DNA of 64,000 bases from Nectonema munidae. Taxonomy: Eukaryota; Nematomorpha; Nectonematoida; Nectonematidae. Shown here piece after piece: positions 58,060 to 64,000 of this stretch. A program made the position numbers and the translations under genes. Location of the stretch: NCBI GenBank assembly GCA_030549495.1, contig JAUIRK010000297.1, positions 434,001 through 498,000 of the forward strand. Direction: 5' to 3'. The number at the start of each line of letters is the position of its first letter. The first letter of the stretch is position 1. The notes beneath the pieces were generated by a model that saw only the letters and a program-made list of their open reading frames with translations, searched no databases and was not told where the DNA came from.

Positions 58060-61000
58060 ATTTTTTTAAAGAAGTTGAAATAGACAAACATAACAGTCGT
58101 CTATCATTTTTTGCTCCCACCAAATCATCATAACCGGAAAAGCGATTTCCTTTTTTATCCATTTATTGCAGTAAATATTCGGAATCCAACATTTCAGCCA
58201 AATTTTTAAATAGCAATATTTCTTCACTGTAAAATCATAGTATATTTTCAGTAGTTGAGCTAATGAAATATTGTAACCATAAATCTCAGACTTCCCTTGA
58301 GATATTAAATATCCTAAAAACTTAATAGAAGTGGTAGAAATTTTATCCTTTTCTTCATTAAATGTAAGATTGATAACTTTTGCGGCTTTCATAAAATCAT
58401 TATAATGCTTGTCATGTTGATTTTTACCAACTATTGTTATATTATTATTTAAGTAAGCATAAACACCCTTAATATGATTAATTTTTATAAATGAGTCCCT
58501 TATACGTTGGAATCAAGCTACACCATTAGTAATTCCAAAAGGCATTCTAGTAAATTGATATAGTCTTCTACTAACCTGAAAAGCTGTATATGCTCTATCC
58601 TCAATTGATAAAGAAATTTGATGATAAGCTGATTTCAAATCTAACATACTAAAAACAGAATTTTTCGATATCTCCTGTACCAGGTCGTGAATTCGTGGCA
58701 AAGGGTAAGCATCTAGCTGTGAATATCTGTTAATAATTTGAGAATAGTCAATCCGCATTCTACGTTTATTATCTTTATTAACAATAACAGCTTGTGCTCT
58801 CCAAGAGGAATTACTATGCTCTATGATACGGTCTTTTAAAAGCCTCTAGTTACTTCTCTTCCTAAAAAATCTTCATCTTTTTTTGGAAAATTCCTAGGTC
58901 TAGTTGCCATAGGACCACGGTTTTTAGAAACATTTGGAAAAAGTCTAAGAGGTTCAATGTTGAGTGAGTTTAGCGTTGAAATGATCAAAGGTGGTAACTT
59001 TTCAAAATTATGTCACTACATATGTCGTTCAGTAACATTAGTTTAAAAATTTCATAAGGCTGTCCTAAGAGTTCCAAGTTAAGGAGACAAAATTCAGTGA
59101 TGTTGGACTGTAGAGACAAATTAGCCATCGAAATTTTCTAGTCTGCAGTCCTAAGCTCTTAGCTACTTTGGACCTAATAAAACTTTCAGCTGAACCGCTG
59201 TCAATTAAAGCCTTAAGTTTACCCTTATCTACTCCAATTTCAAATATTGCTTTGTCTAAACCTCTAGCTAGACGAATTCACATTTCCAAAGGAAGATCTG
59301 TGTGAACTTTGCAATTTACTTAATTCTTTTGATCTGCAAACTTTTGCAAAGTGTCCTAATTTGCCACATTTCTTACAGTTAGCGTTCTTAACTGGTATCC
59401 GGTAATTTCATCGTGTTAACTTCATCGTTGGTATTTTCATTGTATAGTGATTACATCGCGAGATTTATGGATTAACCATTACTTCCTTGCGGTGTCACAA
59501 GATAATCCCACAATTTGCGTATACAATTATGCATACATTTTTATGAAATTACTAACTGTATACTACATATTTATTTGCATCTTCATACCTCAAAATGTCT
59601 TTAAGTGCAGGAAAAGCAGCTTTAATACAGACTTATCGTCATTGTCTCTAACTTCCTTTACTTCTTCTCACATTCTGTGTATATATAAATATCTTTTCAT
59701 AGGATATTTTTTTTATAATAAAACTAAAAAATAATTTATTTGTTCGTAATAAACTTTAAAAAAATTATAAAGGGATATTTACAAAAAAAACATTGAGCGT
59801 CAAGCATAAAATTAGTATGACGACGTAATTACTGCACGATGAAAATACTTGACGGTGAAAATACCGACGATGTATTGAATCACGATGAATTTACTATGCG
59901 ATGAAGTTACAGTGAACCTTCTTAGCTGGGCATTTATAACGCGGGGGAAGTGGATTTCCACAAAAATAACAGTGAGGTAAGGATACGTTGCTAATATTTT
60001 GAGTACTGATGGGGTGAGATTTGCTTTATACTTCTTTATCCACAAAATACTGTATTCTGTTTGGGGTCTTCACTTCTTAATTTTTGAAATGAATGAATAT
60101 ATGCTCTATGAGATTCACAAGCCTGTGAATTTTTATGTGCAATGTCCAGGGAACTGGCTAAAATAAAAACTTCATCTAGTTCTATTACCTCACTCTGAAG
60201 TATGCGTTGTCTAACAAATAGCGAGTCAAGCTCTGTTATAAATGCGTCTCTAACAGCTTCTAAGCGATACTGCTCAGCACTAACTGATTTGAATTCATAC
60301 TCTTTTCATAGGTTTAATATAGAGGCTTTCTAAGGCGAGTATAACTTTTTCATATTGTTCGTGGTCAGCAATGTAGTTGTAGATTGAACTTGCTATGGAA
60401 TTAATCAGTAAGCTTGCAAAGACTGTAAAAAGTTTTCAAAGCATCGTCTCCAAAATTGTAGAAGAGTTAGGCCCGGAAGGATTTGCTTCGAGCCTACTTG
60501 GTAAAAGCAATCTACCCACCTTTGATCTCTGTAGCGTAAACTGTTATGGCGTAAGGAGTAGTGGAAATAGACTTTATTGAAAAGAACAGAAACACACGAA
60601 AAGGTAACAAGTACGCTACAAAGATAACATAAAATGTATACAAAAGCATTTAGTCTGCCTTCAGGGTGGAAGCATGCTAAACAGCCAAGGATAATTGAAA
60701 CTTGTGGAAACACTTATTACAATTACAATCATCAAAAACTAAAATAAATGACACTATCAGATTCACAATCAATTATTTAGTGGGTTCACGCAAGATTTTG
60801 TAAAAAGATTCAATATAGTTTAAGAAAAAAGTAGAGGGGGCAACTGAGAAAATGAAATTAGCCCGTCACGAATAGGGTGCCTGGCACGGGCATTATCTTG
60901 ATCTTTCAATGCAACAACCACTCACTGTTTCCAAGTTGTATGTCTGCAGGAGAATCGAAATGGGAAGACAACGTAAATGTGATTCACAGTATAGCTTCAA

Positions 61001-61290
61001 TCCAATACGAATGTTGTCATATTCTTCTCTCTCTGAAACACATTTTAGGCAAACAAAAGACTGAGCACAGAGATATACCTATTTTGCTAACTCGCTCGCT
61101 GCTCTTCCAAGTTGTATATGGTCTGCCCTATGCAAAGATGAGAAAGGAAATAATGAATGGCGAGAAAAGGCACAAGCACAACATCGAGAAACGTTGAGCA
61201 AACAAACGCATCTCCCACTTTGCTCGCTTCTTGCCAAAAACGTGAAAGCCAGGCTGTAAAAGACAGAGAAATCTGTTCAAAAGTCATATA
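58060..61290 (-). mobile_element. fossil LTR retrotransposon, Ty3/Gypsy-like, broken
   Basis: A decayed LTR retrotransposon on the minus strand. From its 5' side (high coordinates), a possible LTR lies at about 60540-61290, holding an AATAAA signal. It is followed by a gag-like region (about 60500-59920) with CCHC zinc knuckles, an aspartic-protease-like region (about 59300-59100) and reverse transcriptase (about 58850-58060). The RT pieces look Ty3/Gypsy-type. Integrase and a second LTR were not recognised. The copy carries several breaks and is clearly not functional. It is interrupted by a non-coding element at 59396-59918. Ends are approximate. Confidence 0.6.
59396..59918. mobile_element. 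non-coding element with word-repeat termini inside the LTR fossil
   Basis: A 523-bp insertion bracketed by ttcttaactgg (59385-59395) and ttcttagctgg (59919-59929), an 11-base direct repeat with one difference. Both ends are made of variants of one 12-base word: gtaatttcatcg, gtattttcattg and gtgattacatcg on the left; in reverse, gtaacttcatcg, gtaaattcatcg, gtattttcaccg, gtattttcatcg and gtaattacgtcg on the right. The interior has no credible gene. The long target duplication suggests a Mutator-type transposase. Confidence 0.55.
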
Positions 61291-61311
61291 GCGTGTTCAA
61301 ATTTTCTCGAA

Positions 61312-61387
61312 ATGTTGAAACTTTTACATCTACTTTGTCTATTCATTCTTACTGCTGCTTGTGGTTGTGCTGTTTTTCCTTTTTTTC
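61312..61387 (+). CDS. secreted protein exon 1 (signal peptide)
   Basis: Encodes a hydrophobic leader of about 20 residues and ends one base into a Leu codon before gtaagt. The short 113-bp intron fits the compact layout of this gene. Confidence 0.6.
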
Positions 61388-62297
61388 GTAAGTCTTTTTT
61401 CAATTTATTTTGTCTTTTAGTAAGAGCGTTTTTTACAATTTTAAAAAAGACATTTTAGAAGTAAAAATTGTATATATATATTAACATTTTTATTCTATAG
61501 TACCGTGTGAATTAAAATCAACTAAATCACATTTAATATTCAATGAAGATTCTTTGAAAACTGTGAAAATTATAAATTTATGTTACAAATACATGCAATT
61601 TAAATCTAATTCCACAGCACCTATGAAAGTCAGTGTAAAAGAACTGTATATTGGAAATTTTGAATACACAATTAAATTCACTTATGATGGCACATATTTA
61701 AAAAATCTATTTCATGAAACTTTCAAATTGGCGTATAAATCAACCCGATTTTTATTGAACAACGGTAACGACAACTTTGATGTTTACTCCTTCGGTATGA
61801 ACTTTTATAACTTTATATTTAACATTTAAAAAATTTTCCAATCACTTACATTTGTATTTGAAGTTGATTTCCCAGACAAACTCGATTTTGAAGTCGCTAA
61901 AAGTGATTGCGAGGTCCATTTGACATTACAGTATAAAATAAAAGAACAAGAGGATATAAGAACAATTCATGCTTTTGTGGAAGTAGATGACATAACAGTA
62001 TATCTTAAAAAGGTACAAATTGATAACGCTACAATTAAATTTGTGGTTAATCTCTCTCTGACTAATAAAAATACTACTGTATACATTTTGCTTGGATACA
62101 CTTATGCAGACGATCAAACCATATCTACTAAGGATAATTTTCCTCCAAAATCTTACTTCCAGCGCCATGCTCAGTACCAGAAAACTTTTCAACGTAAACT
62201 TCTTCATTAAAAATCTGGTTGCTTTTAAAACATTGAATATTTAGGTGACGATGACGATGAAATAAAAGAAATGTTAAGCGAACGCCATGTTGAATAA
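61312..62297 (+). CDS. small secreted protein, four exons, unrecognised family
   Basis: Exons: 61312-61387, 61501-61794, 61864-62193 and 62245-62297; all introns GT-AG, phases agree, about 250 residues. Exon 1 encodes a clear signal peptide (MLKLLHLLCLFILTAACGCA). Exon 2 starts LPCELKSTKSHLIFNED and continues with KVSVKELYIGNFEYTIKF, a beta-strand-like pattern. Exon 3 has KLDFEVAKSDCEVHLTLQ and TIHAFVEVDDITVYLKK. Exon 4 gives the acidic tail DDDDEIKEMLSERHVE and TAA. N-glycosylation sequons occur (NST, NAT, NLS, NTT). A second in-frame acceptor (ttcccag, exon 3 from 61876) would remove four residues. A polyadenylation signal aataaa lies near 62351. I do not recognise the family; secretion is inferred from the signal peptide. 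Confidence 0.65.
61501..61794 (+). CDS. secreted protein exon 2
   Basis: 98 codons, open throughout, with two Cys and an NST sequon. Acceptor ttctatag, donor gtatga. Confidence 0.65.
61864..62193 (+). CDS. secreted protein exon 3
   Basis: 110 codons, open throughout. It can start at 61864 (after ttgaag) or 61876 (after ttcccag), both in frame. Donor gtaaac. Confidence 0.6.
62245..62297 (+). CDS. secreted protein exon 4 (acidic tail)
   Basis: Short last exon after a 51-base intron. It codes four Asp followed by EIKEMLSERHVE and TAA. Confidence 0.55.
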
Positions 62298-62369
62298 TGG
62301 ATACCAACTACTCTTTCCAACTCCAATTGATTTATCATTCTGTTTTTTTTAATAAATTTTGTTACTTTC

Positions 62370-63005
62370 AAATTATTTCACTCTAAGCAGGAGATGTACG
62401 TTCCAACTTATTTCGAATCTCGTTCGAAAGAGGTAACGTAGGAGCGCAGTGTGGAATTACCTAGTTCTTGAATCCTAGGCCAGACACTATCTTGGATACA
62501 TCCCAAAATTTATTATTACTTCCATTTTTTCTCTATGCAATTCTCATTTTCTTTTTTGAAATCTACATAATGCAGTGGTGCACAGAGTGTTAAAGTTTTA
62601 ACAGAAAGTCTTATAGATTGGTCAAATATAAGGCGTCCATTTAAATCTCAAAATGTAATGTAATATAATAAAATCAAGCTGTAAATGTTTAAGTGTCATG
62701 TAGTAGTGTGTAAACAAATGAAAGATAACCAAAGCTTGGCTTTATTCTATTAAATCTGAAAAATATATATATAATGCAGGGCGCACATCCTCAAAATTAT
62801 TGGGGGCGAATTTTTTTTGTTGTAATTTTCAAAATTAGTGGTCTGGAAATACCACGGGAGACCAAATATATATATTCAAGCAATCGTTTAAGATAGAGTG
62901 TATTCAGCGCATACCTAAATTTATAAAACTACTTTATATTTTTTTTATAAATTTGGTGAATTTAAATACTATACTTCCAGCGAAAATATTTTATTAAATT
63001 TGCAT
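62370..63005. other. no gene seen
   Basis: AT-rich DNA. cagggcgcacatcctcaaaat at about 62778 looks like a hAT-type end, without a clear partner. Confidence 0.35.
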
Positions 63006-63014
63006 ATCGAATAT

Positions 63015-63592
63015 GGTGCGTAGAAAAATGCCCCCAATTAAAAAGTAGGAACCCCCAGTAAAAATGCCACCGAAAAAATGCCCCAATTTAAAATTAGGAA
63101 AAAATGATGCCCCAACACAAGAAATTTCAAAAAATTATTAATTAAAATTAAAAAAATTTTTTTTAAAAAAGATGTCAAATAAAGATTTTTGTAAAAAAAC
63201 AAAAAGTTAACTTTTTATCTAAAACATTTAAAATTTAATTAAAGTAAACTAAAAAACTCAGCATAGGAAACTTTTTTAAATACAAAAATTTTTTTATAAA
63301 ACAGCAAATATTTTTGGACTTTGTGTGTATCAGAAAACTTTCTAAATATAATTTGTGTTTTAACTAATTTTTAAGAACACATTCCCACAAATCTGCACCT
63401 TTGCTATTGTTTTCAAGAACTTTATAAAGAAAAAAACCCTATAGATTAAGAAATTTTAGAAATTTAGCCTTTCGTGGTACCAAATAAAAATATTATATAA
63501 TTTAAAAAAATCATGAAAATCAAAAATTAGGAGGCATTTTTTCCTACTTTTTAATTGGGGCATTTTTTCTGGGGGCATTTTTACCTACAACC
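63015..63592. mobile_element. non-coding element with word-repeat termini and perfect 9-bp target duplication
   Basis: A 578-bp element between exact copies of atcgaatat (63006-63014 and 63593-63601). The left end is GGTGCGTAGAAAAATGCCCC and the right end, in reverse, GGTTGTAGGTAAAAATGCCC. The word aaaaatgcccc recurs several times near each end, with aattaaaaagtaggaa also shared between ends. The interior is AT-rich and non-coding. A 9-bp duplication points to a Mutator-type transposase. Confidence 0.7.
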
Positions 63593-63601
63593 ATCGAATA
63601 T

Positions 63602-64000
63602 ACACTAGTTTAAAAAAATCCAAAATTGTTAGGGGGTGGAATAGGCTTTTCATTTGATAAATGAAGTAGTCTACCAGGCACATTACAGGAATTGATGAAA
63701 GGATATTTGATTCATAGAGAAAACAAATAACTGAAGGTTGGATAGTTTTATATATGAGTGAATGTAAAAGGCAAAGAGTCTACTAGACACCCTGCGATGT
63801 TTATATGAAAAAATGTGATTGATTCAGGGGCAAGGGTATAAAACGAAGTTATAATTGTGCAAACAAAAATAAAACAAAAAATTAAGATCGCATTATTTCA
63901 TTTTACTCAGCATCATTCAAAAATAGTTTAAAAGCAAAATTGATACACGCTACAAAAAGTAAAATAACTTTTAACATTTTGCAATGATTTGCCTTTTATA
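63602..64000. other. no gene seen
   Basis: AT-rich sequence to the window edge, without recognised features. Confidence 0.4.

Noticed and set aside
59447-59734. 95-codon frame inside the word-repeat element
   Set aside because: Low-complexity aromatic and aliphatic content without motif; the element appears non-coding.
1-64000. CRISPR arrays, bacterial operons or riboswitches
   Set aside because: The window is clearly eukaryotic, with spliced genes and eukaryotic transposons; no regularly spaced direct repeats were seen.

Overview
The window is eukaryotic nuclear DNA: very AT-rich, with long GT-AG introns, short exons and a heavy load of DNA transposons, non-LTR retrotransposons, tRNA-derived SINEs and MITEs. 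The protein sequences and repeat types fit an arthropod genome. A parasitic copepod such as a sea louse is my best guess, from memory of such genomes only; no species is proven here.

Host genes. (1) AP2M1, the mu subunit of the clathrin adaptor AP-2, lies on the + strand in nine exons from 22525 to 41765. It joins to an intact 438-residue frame, and its introns are inflated by mobile elements. (2) A HAD-family pseudouridine-5'-phosphatase-like gene (PUDP/HDHD1) lies on the + strand in four exons from 48100 to 56929. Exon 3 carries one extra CT in a CT run, which breaks the frame; this may be an allele, an assembly error or a decayed gene. (3) A four-exon gene for a small secreted protein that I do not recognise lies at 61312-62297 on the + strand. 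(4) A single exon-like 2H-phosphoesterase frame (ASCC1/AKAP7 type) lies near 4061-4648.

Mobile elements by position. hAT transposase fragments lie at 3-524, 6318-7824, 9440-9973, 31157-32936 (-) and 45740-47443 (-, with spliced introns). LINE fragments lie at 10396-10740 (-), 11790-13466 (+) and 55600-56115 (-). A piggyBac element with all three catalytic aspartates lies at 17338-19050. A Mutator-like remnant lies inside inverted repeats at 20232-21060. A fossil Ty3/Gypsy-like LTR retrotransposon lies on the - strand at about 58060-61290, interrupted by a 523-bp non-coding element. MITEs are abundant, including hAT-type elements with 8-bp target duplications and a TTAA-flanked family with at least four copies.

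Most notable signals: a perfect 109-bp inverted repeat inside a hAT MITE in AP2M1 intron 4; a perfect 71-bp inverted repeat at 43660-43900; two elements whose ends are built from many copies of a short family-specific word and which carry 9-11 bp target duplications; the CT frameshift in the PUDP-like gene; and the unrecognised secreted-protein gene. All exon joins and repeat matches were read by eye, without alignment or search tools.
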